From Caldilineae bacterium (lineage in GTDB: Bacteria > Chloroflexota > Anaerolineae > JAAEKA01): a stretch of DNA of 64,000 nt. The stretch lies in NCBI GenBank assembly GCA_020634555.1, contig JACKBK010000009.1, forward strand, positions 49,565-113,564. The letters run 5' to 3'. How positions within the stretch are numbered: the first letter of the stretch is position 1; every line of letters starts with the position of its first letter. The position numbers and the translations under genes are program-made. Positions 8,891 through 20,750 of this stretch are shown one piece after another. The notes below the pieces were generated by a model. That model was not told where the DNA came from. It searched no databases and saw only the letters and a program-made list of their open reading frames with translations.

Positions 8891-10051
8891 TCACGTTTTA
8901 CGAGATTCCAAAGCGTCAATGAGTTCCTCGCGCACAGTACTATCCGTCTCAACTATCAGACGTTGTGAGAGCGCTTGGCTCGCCTTCGCGTTGTCTATGC
9001 GGCCCAGCGCCCAGGCTGCGTGCTGCCGGATCAACGGCTCGGCATCGGCCAGCGTTGTGGTCAGCGGGCCGATGGCTGCCGGATCGCCCCAGTTGCCAAG
9101 GGCCACGCAGACGTTGCGCAGCAGGCCACGGCGTTTGGCGCGGCGTACGGGCGAGTTCCTGAAGCGCCGGCGAAATGCATCCTCGTCCAGCGCCAGCAGA
9201 TCCAGCAACAGTGGTGCACTCATTTCCGGGCGTACCTGCAACACTGCGCGCTGGGCAGGGCGGGCAAAGCGGCGATTCCACGGACACACGTCCTGACACA
9301 GGTCGCAGCCAAAAATCCAGTTGCCCATCAGCGGTCGCAGCTCGCGCGGGATGGCGCCTTTTGCCTCGATGGTCAGGTAGCTGATGCAGCGGCGGGCGTC
9401 CAGCAGGTACGGCTTTGGCAGCGCGCCGGTGGGACACACATCCAGGCAACGAGTGCATCGCCCGCACGTTCCCGGCTGTGCCGATGGGGACGTTCGCTCA
9501 GCCATCTCCTCAGGTACCACCAGCCCGGCTAAAAACAACCATGAGCCGCGCGCCGGCGAGATCAGACAGGTGTTCTTGCCGACGAATCCCAGCCCGGCAG
9601 CCTGTGCCCAGCTTCGTTCCAGCACCGGGGCTGTATCGATGAAGACTCTGCCGCGAGTCGTCCGGCCAGACACGGCACGGATGGCCGCGTCGAGGCGGAA
9701 GAGCAACGGCTTCAGCGCCTCGTGGTAGTCGTCGCTCCACGCGTAGGCTGCTATCTGGCCGCGCGCCGGGTCGCGACGCAGCGCGGCCGGCAGGATCTCG
9801 CGGAAGTAGCTGACGCCGACCAGTACCAGGGAACGGGCCTCGGGAACCCAGACGCGCACGTCGGCTCGCTCGGCAACTCGTTTGGCCAGATAGGCCATCT
9901 CGCCGTGATGACCGCCCGACAACCAATCATCGAATCGGCCAAAGTCAGGCGCCGGCCCGGCTGCCGTCACACCTACCAGGTCGAACCCCAGATCGTGCGC
10001 GGCGGCTACTGCAAGGTCGGTAAGGGAAGCGGGGTTCACACCGGCTATCAT
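8891..10051 (-). CDS. queG: Epoxyqueuosine reductase QueG
   Basis: 386 aa from ATG 10051; a TTG eight codons upstream (10075) is the alternative. QueG reduces epoxyqueuosine to queuosine in tRNA using cobalamin and two [4Fe-4S] clusters. The Cys residues fit this: CGRCTRCLDVCP (196, 199, 202, 206), Cys222, and CDLCQDVCP (249, 252, 256). The probable catalytic Asp139 is in FIDTAPVLER. The C-terminal ~80 residues are HEAT-like, as in the family. A terminator-like hairpin sits just upstream at 10092-10121. No other queuosine gene is in the window. Confidence 0.95.
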   Translation of the reverse strand: MIAGVNPASLTDLAVAAAHDLGFDLVGVTAAGPAPDFGRFDDWLSGGHHGEMAYLAKRVAERADVRVWVPEARSLVLVGVSYFREILPAALRRDPARGQIAAYAWSDDYHEALKPLLFRLDAAIRAVSGRTTRGRVFIDTAPVLERSWAQAAGLGFVGKNTCLISPARGSWLFLAGLVVPEEMAERTSPSAQPGTCGRCTRCLDVCPTGALPKPYLLDARRCISYLTIEAKGAIPRELRPLMGNWIFGCDLCQDVCPWNRRFARPAQRAVLQVRPEMSAPLLLDLLALDEDAFRRRFRNSPVRRAKRRGLLRNVCVALGNWGDPAAIGPLTTTLADAEPLIRQHAAWALGRIDNAKASQALSQRLIVETDSTVREELIDALESRKT

Positions 10052-10091
10052 GCCAGAAGCACGGGCAGTTGTCAAACGGTTCCGCGGCGCG

Positions 10092-10121
10092 AAAAAGCCG
10101 CCAGCGTCGGCCGGCGGCTTT
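10092..10121 (-). terminator. Terminator or attenuator hairpin before queG
   Basis: On the minus strand AAAGCCGCC (10121-10113) pairs with GGCGGCTTT (10102-10094) across a 10-nt loop, and the stem runs into TTTTT, a good Rho-independent terminator. It would end transcripts from the NERD-like gene. It lies only about 40 nt before the queG ATG (17 nt before the TTG alternative), so it could also attenuate queG. Confidence 0.6.
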
Positions 10122-10133
10122 GGTAATTCTAAC

Positions 10134-10514
10134 GTATACTGTTCAGCCTACATTGTTGTGTCACTCCCGCGAAGGCGGGAGTCTAGCGCCGGTGAAGATG
10201 TGGATTCCCGCCTTCGCGGGAATGACGGATCAGCCTACATTGTCGTGTCACTCCCGCGAAGGCGGGAGTCTAGCGCCGGTGAAGATGTGGATTCCCGCCT
10301 TCGCGGGAATGACGGATCAGCCTACATTGTCGTGTCACTCCCGCGAAGGCGGGAGTCTAGCGCCGGTGAAGATGTGGATTCCCGCCTTCGCGGGAATGAC
10401 GGATCAGCCTACATTGTCGTGTCACTCCCGCGAAGGCGGGAGTCTAGCGCCGGTGAAGATGTGGATTCCCGCCTTCGCGGGAATGACGCGTATGTGCGAC
10501 GGGTGATCAGTTAC
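10134..10514. repeat. MITE-like element with core amplified to four 87-bp tandem copies
   Basis: Four near-perfect units with period 87 bp begin at 10161, 10248, 10335 and 10422. Each holds a long imperfect palindrome: TCACTCCCGCGAAGGCGGGA and GATTCCCGCCTTCGCGGGAA about 20 nt apart, plus a 21-nt spacer. The outer flanks (GTATACTGTTCAGCC near 10134 and TGATCAGTTAC at 10504-10514) resemble the terminal repeats of single-copy relatives at 12757 and 47353. 87 is divisible by 3, so long spurious reading frames cross the array. It fills the queG/NERD-gene gap; no gene is seen in 10076-10552. Confidence 0.9.
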
Positions 10515-10552
10515 CTGTTTGAAAGGCGTCCAAGCGACTTCGCAAACAGATT

Positions 10553-11269
10553 CTACTCGGCGGGTTCTGTGACGGCAGCTTCGATTTGCGCCAGAGTTGC
10601 TGAGTCGATCCGATAATCCTTGGAGCGCTGCCGAAGCAATGCCTTCAGGCCCTTTGACTGCACCACGGGGATGGCGGGGTTGCTCAGTTGCAGATCCACG
10701 TTGGGATTGGTGAACAGCGCCAACGGCTGCACTTCGATGCTTGCCTCAGGCAGGTGGGCATCCAGAAATTTCTGCACCTTGTTGGCATCCTCGATAGCGT
10801 CAGCGGTAGGGTTGCCGATGCCGTCGCCGCTGAAGGCCGCCAGGAATCGCATCACGCCACCTTTCTGGCTCCAGCGATTGCCGGTGTTGCTGACCTTGCC
10901 GCCTTGCTCGCGCAGCGCAAACGTGTAGACGCCGCTGGGACCGACGAAAACGTAGGAGGCCGGCAGCGTGAACGAGTAAAGGACGTAGCGGTCGTCGAAG
11001 CCCTTGAGCTCCTTGGCGAGACGCTCATCCGGGCGCGGGCTGCGGCCAAAACGGCGCATGTTGTGCGAACCGACGTTGGCCAGGATGAAGCCCAGGATCA
11101 GACAGGCAAAAGAACCCATCAGCGTGATCTGGTAGTTTTGAGTGTTGGTTGGATTGGCGCGAAAGCTAAGAACCATGCCGACGCCCAACACGGCTAAGCC
11201 GCCCCAACTGGCATATTTGCCCAGCCTGGCGCGGCGTGCGATCAGTTTTTCGTTTGTGTATGCTCGCAT
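10553..11269 (-). CDS. Membrane-anchored NERD-like domain protein
   Basis: 238 aa from ATG 11269. Two N-terminal hydrophobic helices (about 20-38 and 48-68) are followed by a cytoplasmic domain of about 150 aa. The segments LAKELKGFDDRYVLYSFTLP, VFVGPSGVYTF and VQKFLDAHLPEASIEVQPLA follow the pattern of NERD (nuclease-related) domains: a G-x-Y-a strand and a late V-Q-x-L-V-like strand. Catalytic residues are not clear, so nuclease activity is not claimed. It stands between the fabF operon and the repeat array. Confidence 0.5.
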   Translation of the reverse strand: MRAYTNEKLIARRARLGKYASWGGLAVLGVGMVLSFRANPTNTQNYQITLMGSFACLILGFILANVGSHNMRRFGRSPRPDERLAKELKGFDDRYVLYSFTLPASYVFVGPSGVYTFALREQGGKVSNTGNRWSQKGGVMRFLAAFSGDGIGNPTADAIEDANKVQKFLDAHLPEASIEVQPLALFTNPNVDLQLSNPAIPVVQSKGLKALLRQRSKDYRIDSATLAQIEAAVTEPAE

Positions 11270-11286
11270 AATCTCGTTGTATTCGA

Positions 11287-11317
11287 GTGCCAGTCACTTT
11301 CCGAAAGTGACTGGCAC
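11287..11317. repeat. Perfect 31-nt palindrome (15-bp arms, 1-nt centre)
   Basis: GTGCCAGTCACTTTC and its exact reverse complement flank a single C. It lies 7 nt past the fabF stop and 18 nt before the NERD-like gene start. It could terminate the degV-plsX-fabF transcript, but no T-run follows on the minus strand; a dispersed palindromic repeat is the alternative. Confidence 0.7.
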
Positions 11318-11323
11318 TTCTCG

Positions 11324-12736
11324 TTATTCGCGGAACTTGCCGACGATCAGGGTGGCGTTCTGCCCGCCCAAACCAAAGGAGTTTGAGAGAGCCGCGTTGA
11401 CCTCGGCCTTGCGCGCTACGTGCGGCACATAGTCCAGGTCGCACTCGGGGTCGGGAAAATCAAGATTGATGGTTGGGTGAATGTTGTCGGTGTAAACAGT
11501 CCTTACACACGCCATGGCTTCCACTGCCCCGGCGCCGCCGAACAGGTGGCCGATCATCGATTTGGTTGAGCTGATCGGAATCTGATAGGCGCGCGGGCCG
11601 AATACGTCCTTGATCGCCTTGGTCTCATGGGCGTCTCCCAAAGGAGTACCGGCGGCGTGGGCGTTGATATACTCGATAGCGTCGGGGCTGATCTCGGCGT
11701 CGGCCAGCGCAGCGTGCATAGCCAGGGCTGCGCCGATGGCCTTCGGGTCAGGTGCGGCGATGTGGTAGGCGTCGGCGGACTGGCCCCAGCCCAGCACTTC
11801 GGCGTAGATTCGCGCGCCGCGGCCGAGAGCATGTTCCAGGCTTTCCAGCACAAACACCCCTGCGCCTTCACCGATGACGAAACCGTCTCGCTTGGCGTCA
11901 AAGGGCCGGCTGGCTTTGGATGGTTCGTCGTTGTTCTTGGTGACGGCGCGCATAGCCTCGAAGCTGGCGTAGAACAGATCGACGATCAGCCCCTCGACCC
12001 CACCGGCGAACATCACGTCGGCCGAGCCGCGCCGGATCTCCTCGGTGGCTGTGCCGATGGCCTGGGTTCCGGCCGCACAGGCGGTGACGATGGTGTTCAA
12101 CGGGCCTTGCGCGCCAAAAGTCTGGCTGATGTGAAAGGCAGGCATGTTTGGCAATCCGTTGATCGCCTCCAGCGGCCGGCTTTTGACACGGTTCTCGCCG
12201 GAACGCACCGACTCGGTGATCATGTTGTTGTACTGATCCATGCCGCCCAGTCCGGTTCCCATGATGACGCCGACGCGGCTCTTGTCCAGGCCCTCCACGT
12301 CGAGACCGGAATCCTCCACGGCATCGTATGCCGCGACAACGGACAACTGCGAGCAGCGCGCCATGCGCCGGGCTTCCTTGCGCGGAATGCGGAGGGTGGG
12401 ATCGAAGTTCTTTACCTCACCGCCGACCTGGCTGGAGTATGGTGTGACGTCGAACTGAGTCACTCGTGTAACGCCAGACTTGCCGGCCAGCAGCGCTTCC
12501 CATGTCTCAGCTGATGTATTGCCAACAGGAGTCACCGCGCCGAGACCGGTCACCACAACTCGGCGTCGTTGATGTCCCGAACCACTGACCGCCGAGCGGA
12601 GCGCTGTGAGCAGCGCTGTTTCGTTTGTAGCGGCAAGATCGGTGGGGGTTTGGCCGTTGAGGCCCTGCAACTCGCCGATCAAGGCGTGACGCATGTTGGG
12701 GGATAGCCGTTGAAGCAGTTCGCGTAATTCTGACAT
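11324..12736 (-). CDS. fabF: Beta-ketoacyl-ACP synthase II with N-terminal extension
   Basis: 470 aa; condenses malonyl-ACP with acyl-ACP in fatty acid elongation. The thiolase-fold core begins at RRRVVVTGLGAVTPVG (57-72). The catalytic triad is visible: Cys220 (TIVTACAAGTQAI), His360 (INAHAAGTPLGD) and His397 (KSMIGHLFGGAGAVEA). Residues 1-56 (MSELRELLQRLSPNMRHALI...) precede the usual FabF start and form a helical extension not typical of the family; it could be a misassigned start, but no strong internal start sits at the core. Downstream of plsX and degV, with a MITE-like repeat in the 171-nt gap. Confidence 0.95.
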   Translation of the reverse strand: MSELRELLQRLSPNMRHALIGELQGLNGQTPTDLAATNETALLTALRSAVSGSGHQRRRVVVTGLGAVTPVGNTSAETWEALLAGKSGVTRVTQFDVTPYSSQVGGEVKNFDPTLRIPRKEARRMARCSQLSVVAAYDAVEDSGLDVEGLDKSRVGVIMGTGLGGMDQYNNMITESVRSGENRVKSRPLEAINGLPNMPAFHISQTFGAQGPLNTIVTACAAGTQAIGTATEEIRRGSADVMFAGGVEGLIVDLFYASFEAMRAVTKNNDEPSKASRPFDAKRDGFVIGEGAGVFVLESLEHALGRGARIYAEVLGWGQSADAYHIAAPDPKAIGAALAMHAALADAEISPDAIEYINAHAAGTPLGDAHETKAIKDVFGPRAYQIPISSTKSMIGHLFGGAGAVEAMACVRTVYTDNIHPTINLDFPDPECDLDYVPHVARKAEVNAALSNSFGLGGQNATLIVGKFRE

Positions 12737-12756
12737 GATCTCACTCTCTCTTTGTC

Positions 12757-12866
12757 GTAACTGCTCAGCCTACACAGTGTCGTCATTCCCGCGAAGGCGG
12801 GAATCCATTTCTCTCAGACTTGGATTCCCGCCTTCGCGGCGCGAAGCGTGACGGGTGAGCAGTTAC
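12757..12866. repeat. MITE-like nested palindrome between plsX and fabF
   Basis: Terminal inverted repeats GTAACTGCTCA (12757-12767) and TGAGCAGTTAC (12856-12866) match exactly. Inside, CATTCCCGCGAAGGCGGGAA and GATTCCCGCCTTCGCGGC form a second palindrome. It is 110 bp long and shares its core and ends with the copies at 10134 and 47353. It lies inside a probable operon, so it is presumably transcribed and folds as a hairpin. Confidence 0.8.
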
Positions 12867-12907
12867 ACTTTGCCTTGGAAAATCCTGTGTTCAAGGTTGC
12901 TTCAAGC

Positions 12908-13945
12908 TCATTCGCTTTCAGTTGCGTTCAGGTTGGCCGGCTGGCTGGCGAGACCCTGGCGAATCTTGCCGACAACGTCGGCCTGGACTGCGTCGCGGGC
13001 GACCCGGATTGCGCTGCGCACAGCTCGCTGGTTGGAGCGTCCGTGGCCTACGATGCAAACGTGGTTCAATCCCAACAGCACAGCGCCGCCATACTCAGCG
13101 TAGTCCAGCTTGTTGCTGACGGCAGTAAGAGCTGGCTTGACCAGCAGCGCGCCGGCCATTGCCAGCTTGCGGCTGGTGATCTCCTCACGCAAGGTGGCGG
13201 CAATCAACGAGGCGACGCCTTCCGATAGTTTGATGATGACGTTGCCGGTGAAGCCGTCGGTAATTACCACGTCCGCCTTGCCGGCCGGAATATCCTTGCC
13301 TTCGACGTTACCGACGAAATTGAGGCCGGGCGTTGCCTTGATAAGCTCATAGGCCTCGCGCACCTCGATGGTGCCCTTGCCTTCCTCCTCGCCAATGGAG
13401 ACAAGACCAACCCGCGGGTCAGGCACATGGAGCACAGTCTCGGCGTAGATGCTGCCCATCACCGCGAACTGTTGCAGGTAGATCGGCTTCCAGTCGGTGT
13501 TGGCGCCGATGTCCATCAGGAAACAAAAGCCGGTTCGGGTTGGGAACAAGGTTGCCAGCGTCGGTCGGTGAATGCGCCGCTGGCTGTCAACCTTGATGCG
13601 ACCGAGCTTGAACAGAGCGATTGCCAGCGCGCCGCCGGTGTTGCCGCAGGTCACGAAAGCGTCGGCTTCGCCCTGGCGCACCATCTCCATGCCGATGTGC
13701 ATGGAGGACTGTGGCTTGCTGCGCAGTACTTCAGCCGGTTTGTCGTGCATGTCCACGACTTCAGGCGCGTCGACAATCGACAGGTTCAGCCCGGTCCAGT
13801 CGCGCTTGGCCAGCTCGCCGCGGACGACGGCTTCCTGCCCGACCAACACGATAGGGATGCCGAACTCCTTTGCAGCATCGATGGCTCCGGCGACGGTGAC
13901 CTCCGGTGCGTGGTCGCCGCCCATGACGTCAAAGACAATCTTCAT
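12908..13945 (-). CDS. plsX: Phosphate acyltransferase PlsX
   Basis: 345 aa. It makes acyl-phosphate from acyl-ACP for phospholipid synthesis. Typical start MKIVFDVMGGDHAPEVTVAG, then TCGNTGGALAIALFKLGRI, and DIGANTDWKP, all PlsX signatures. Full family length. Its ATG overlaps the degV stop in an ATGA (13945-13942), so translation is coupled to degV. The plsX-fabF order is the common fatty-acid/phospholipid arrangement. Confidence 0.96.
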   Translation of the reverse strand: MKIVFDVMGGDHAPEVTVAGAIDAAKEFGIPIVLVGQEAVVRGELAKRDWTGLNLSIVDAPEVVDMHDKPAEVLRSKPQSSMHIGMEMVRQGEADAFVTCGNTGGALAIALFKLGRIKVDSQRRIHRPTLATLFPTRTGFCFLMDIGANTDWKPIYLQQFAVMGSIYAETVLHVPDPRVGLVSIGEEEGKGTIEVREAYELIKATPGLNFVGNVEGKDIPAGKADVVITDGFTGNVIIKLSEGVASLIAATLREEITSRKLAMAGALLVKPALTAVSNKLDYAEYGGAVLLGLNHVCIVGHGRSNQRAVRSAIRVARDAVQADVVGKIRQGLASQPANLNATESE

Positions 13946-14799
13946 TCCACGACTTCGAGCGTTCCCAACGCCATCAAGCCCGGCCCCGCCAGGGCAGCGA
14001 GCACAGGTCCCAACTCCACTACGTACAACTCCTGTACGTTGAGCCCGGCACGCACCACAGGCACAAAGGCTTCAGCCTCCTCACGGACGTTGGCGTGCGC
14101 CAGAGTGACGCGCACTGGCTTATCGCCGACCCGCTCGCGAGTCAGGTTGAGGAGCGCGTTCTTGGCAGTCTTGCGGCCCCGTTCGCGTCCCAACGGTTTG
14201 AGCAGGCCGTCTTCGATGGCCAGCATGGGCTTGACGTTGAGCAAGGTGCCCATCATGCCTTGAATAGGGGACAGGCGGCCGCCGGCGACCAGGAACTTCA
14301 GCGTGTCTACGGTGAAGAAGGTGTTGATGCGCCGTTGAATGGCCGGCAGTGCGGCGGCGACCTCCTCGAGTGAGGCTCCGGCGCTGACCATTTCGGCTGC
14401 CGCAATGGTTTGCCAGCCGCCGCCGATGGACGCGCTCAACGTGTCCCAGACCTCGACAGGAACCTCGCTCTCCTGCGCTGCTGCCTGCACGGCTGAGTTG
14501 TAGGTGCCGCTGAGATGGGACGATACCGCAGTGATCACAATGCCAGTCGCGCCCTCGGCCTTGGCCTGTTCTATGGCGCTGATGAACTGGCCTGGTGTGG
14601 GCTGTGTAGTTGTCGGCAGTGGATCGCCTTTGGGGAGCGCGGACAGACGCCTGTAAAATTCCTGATCGGATAGTTCGACCTTGTTGAGATAGACCTCGTC
14701 GCCGAAGATCACGCTGGCGGGAACCTCGATCAGATTCAAGCTAGAAAGAAGCGACTCGGGCACGTTCTGGCTCGAGTCGCAGATCACGCGAATGCTCAT
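13942..14799 (-). CDS. DegV family fatty-acid-binding protein
   Basis: 285 aa from ATG 14799 (MSIRVICDSSQNVPESLL). A longer frame opens upstream but covers the promoter. DegV/FakB proteins bind fatty acids and, with FakA kinase, feed acyl-phosphate into PlsX. Conserved segments are TTTQPTPGQFISAIEQA, ITAVSSHLSGTYNSAVQA, DTLSASIGGGWQTIAA and FFTVDTLKFLVAGGRLS. Coupled to plsX, which makes a role in handing acyl groups to phospholipid synthesis likely. No fakA is in the window. Confidence 0.9.
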   Translation of the reverse strand: MSIRVICDSSQNVPESLLSSLNLIEVPASVIFGDEVYLNKVELSDQEFYRRLSALPKGDPLPTTTQPTPGQFISAIEQAKAEGATGIVITAVSSHLSGTYNSAVQAAAQESEVPVEVWDTLSASIGGGWQTIAAAEMVSAGASLEEVAAALPAIQRRINTFFTVDTLKFLVAGGRLSPIQGMMGTLLNVKPMLAIEDGLLKPLGRERGRKTAKNALLNLTRERVGDKPVRVTLAHANVREEAEAFVPVVRAGLNVQELYVVELGPVLAALAGPGLMALGTLEVVE

Positions 14800-14936
14800 G
14801 GAAATTAAATGCTCCTGTGCCTGGTGGTCGGACCGGTGGGAACGTCCGGAAAATCGGTCACGACACTGTTCAAAGCTAAAAACACGGCGCCTGGCCGTAA
14901 GTTGCGCAATGCCACCCCGACCGGCGCCAAATGTCC

Positions 14937-14964
14937 AGTATCCACAGTTCAAAGTTTCTGTCAA
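14937..14964 (-). promoter_or_regulatory. Sigma70-like promoter for degV-plsX-fabF
   Basis: On the minus strand a perfect -35 TTGACA (14964-14959) and -10 GATACT (14942-14937) are 16 bp apart. The start would be near 14930, about 130 nt before the degV ATG. The leader contains two GGCGCC palindromes. Confidence 0.6.
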
Positions 14965-15000
14965 AACAGGTTAGACAGTTGGGTGAAACGCTCAATCGAT

Positions 15001-15029
15001 TTGCACGTATTGCATGTTGTGGTGACAAT
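15001..15029 (+). promoter_or_regulatory. Possible promoter for the pspC-aminotransferase pair
   Basis: TTGCAC (15001-15006) and GACAAT (15024-15029) with a 17-bp spacer, divergent from the degV promoter. The match is moderate. Confidence 0.35.
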
Positions 15030-15068
15030 TTTCTGGCTGCAACAATGGCAACAAAGAAAGGTACAATC

Positions 15069-15302
15069 ATGACCAAGAAACTTTACAGGTCGAGCAACGA
15101 CCGCGTTATCTCCGGCGTTTGCGGCGGATTTGGTGAATATCTGGGTATCGATCCGACTCTGGTGCGCGTCGTCGCAGCTCTGTTGGCTCTCGGGTCGTTC
15201 GGTACCGCGGTGCTGGTCTACCTGTTGCTGGCGATCATCATACCGCTGGCGCCTCAGCAGAACGTGGCAACTCGCGCGGGTGACGACGTGTTGGCGCAAT
15301 GA
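15069..15302 (+). CDS. PspC domain membrane protein
   Basis: 77 aa from ATG 15069, preceded by AAAGG about 6 nt upstream; longer upstream frames have no good ribosome site. The signature LYRSSNDRVISGVCGGFGEY is the PspC domain, followed by one hydrophobic helix (ALLALGSFGTAVLVYLLLAI). PspC proteins are inner-membrane proteins linked to phage-shock/envelope stress; no pspA or pspB is adjacent. The stop overlaps the next start (ATGA at 15299), so it is coupled to the aminotransferase. Confidence 0.88.
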   Translation: MTKKLYRSSNDRVISGVCGGFGEYLGIDPTLVRVVAALLALGSFGTAVLVYLLLAIIIPLAPQQNVATRAGDDVLAQ

Positions 15303-16486
15303 TCGACATCGATGCCGTTCGCGCCGGCATTCCTGCGCTGGCCAACAGCGTTTATCTGAACACAGGAACTTTCGGGCCGCTCCCTACCGTTGCCGCCGAC
15401 GAGATTCGCCGGGCGTACAGCGAGGTGGAGCGGCTCGGCACGTTCTCGCCGCCCATCTTTGCCGAGATGGAGCTGCAGGGCTTTGAGGCGGTGCGCGGGC
15501 AGGTTGCAGCCTTGCTGGGCGCGTCCCCGGCTGAGGTCGCGCTGACGCGCAATGTCACCGACGGCATCAACATTGTGCTGCACGGCATCGATTGGCAGGC
15601 GGGCGACGAGGTGATCCTGACCGACCAGGAACACCCGGCCGGCACAGTGCCGTGGCTGGCGCTGGCCCAGCGGGCCGGCGTTGTGCTGCGCTGGTTGGAG
15701 CTGTCGCTGGACAGTGATGCTGTGATGCGTCGCTTCGAGGCGCTGTTGACGCCAAAGACGCGGCTGGCGCAGCTTAGCCACGTGTCGTGTCTGACCGGGT
15801 TCCGTTTGCCGGTCGGGAGACTCTGCGCAACCGCCCGGCAGGCCGGTGTGCTGACGTTGATCGACGGCGCTCACGCCGAGGGCCAGTTCAGCGTCGATTT
15901 TCAGACGCTGGGCTGCGATTTCTACGCTGCCTGTGGGCACAAGTGGCTGCTGGGTCCCCAGGGTGTGGGCATGGTGGCCATCCGTCGCGAGTTGGTGGAA
16001 ATGCTGCGGCCGCTTTGGTTGGGCTGGGATGTCCAGCAATCGTATGACCGCGGCGAGCGGCGCTACCAGCTTCAAACGACGGCGGCTCGGTTCGAGCAAA
16101 GCACGCGGCCGTGGCCGCTTTATCTGGCCTTTGGCAAGTCCATCGACTTTGTTACAAGAGTTGGCCTGGACAAGATCGAGACGCGCGTGCAGGCTCTGCG
16201 CTCCCGATTTGTCGCCGCGCTCTCGAACTTGCCTGGTGTCACAGTTCTCAGTCCGGTGGCGGGGGCCAGGGGTACCGGACTGATCACCGCGCGGGTCGAG
16301 GGATGGTCCTGTGAGGCCTTGCAGGAACGCCTCTGGAAGCGGCATCGAGTGATCACCAACATCATTCGTGAGTTCAACGCTCTGCGGTTTTCCATCGCGT
16401 TTTTCACCACGGAGGCCGAGTTGGAGTTAGCTCTCGACGCGATCAATTTGGCGGTTCGGGGCGAGTCGCCAAAAATTGATACTTGA
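15299..16486 (+). CDS. Class V aminotransferase (cysteine desulfurase/isopenicillin N epimerase-like)
   Basis: 395 aa. PLP enzyme of fold type I: Lys215 in DFYAACGHKWLLGPQGVG is the Schiff-base lysine, Asp189 and His192 in LIDGAHAEGQ contact the cofactor, and TRNVTDGINIVL (83-94) is the N-terminal signature. It lacks the Cys loop needed for sulfur transfer in SufS, so epimerase- or kynureninase-like chemistry is equally possible; the substrate is unknown. Coupled to pspC by ATGA. Its stop codon lies within the -35 box of the rpoB promoter. Confidence 0.85.
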   Translation: MIDIDAVRAGIPALANSVYLNTGTFGPLPTVAADEIRRAYSEVERLGTFSPPIFAEMELQGFEAVRGQVAALLGASPAEVALTRNVTDGINIVLHGIDWQAGDEVILTDQEHPAGTVPWLALAQRAGVVLRWLELSLDSDAVMRRFEALLTPKTRLAQLSHVSCLTGFRLPVGRLCATARQAGVLTLIDGAHAEGQFSVDFQTLGCDFYAACGHKWLLGPQGVGMVAIRRELVEMLRPLWLGWDVQQSYDRGERRYQLQTTAARFEQSTRPWPLYLAFGKSIDFVTRVGLDKIETRVQALRSRFVAALSNLPGVTVLSPVAGARGTGLITARVEGWSCEALQERLWKRHRVITNIIREFNALRFSIAFFTTEAELELALDAINLAVRGESPKIDT

Positions 16487-16511
16487 CAAACCGCGCCGTT
16501 CGTGCTACTAT
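16483..16511 (+). promoter_or_regulatory. Strong sigma70-like promoter for rpoBC
   Basis: TTGACA (16483-16488), 17-bp spacer, TACTAT (16506-16511). The -35 box contains the TGA stop (16484-16486) of the upstream aminotransferase. Predicted start near 16518 gives a leader of about 175 nt before the TTG of rpoB. Confidence 0.8.
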
Positions 16512-16601
16512 TGCCCTTCGCGGTGCGGGCACTGCAGCTGACGCATCCCCAAAACAAACAAGTACCACCAACACAATCGCGTGGGTCCCGCTAAGCCAGG
16601 T

Positions 16602-16636
16602 TGAACCCTTCATCCAATGGTTGATTGCAGGGTTCA
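16602..16636 (+). promoter_or_regulatory. Hairpin in rpoB leader
   Basis: TGAACCCT (16602-16609) pairs with AGGGTTCA (16629-16636), 19-nt loop. Upstream at 16560-16573 is AAGTACCACCAACA, also found in the tuf leader. This leader may regulate rpoBC expression; rplJL, the usual upstream partner, is absent. Confidence 0.45.
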
Positions 16637-16694
16637 TCTTTGTATTGGTTGGGATATTTTCGCGTTTACAGGCACCCTTTTTCGGAGGTAAACT

Positions 16695-20674
<3,980 letters not shown>

Positions 20675-20675
<1 letters not shown>

Positions 20676-20736
20676 TCAGTAATCAGTAGTCAGTAATCAG
20701 GTAACTGGTCATTGACAACTGGTAACTGTTCACTGC
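20675..20736. repeat. Degenerate CAGTAAT-type repeat between rpoB and rpoC
   Basis: Consecutive AATCAGTAATCAGTAGTCAG and related ACTGGT units fill the rpoB-rpoC gap. The same family appears near 33748, 43238 and, inside a gene, 57577. Confidence 0.75.
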
Positions 20737-20750
20737 ACAAGAGGTGAACT

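Noticed and set aside
10161..10490. CRISPR array
   Set aside because: Spacers are identical (21 nt) between units, so this is a tandem repeat, and no cas genes are nearby.
10050..10616. Long plus-strand frames across the tandem repeats
   Set aside because: They arise because the 87-bp unit is a multiple of three; the protein is a pure repeat and there is no ribosome site.
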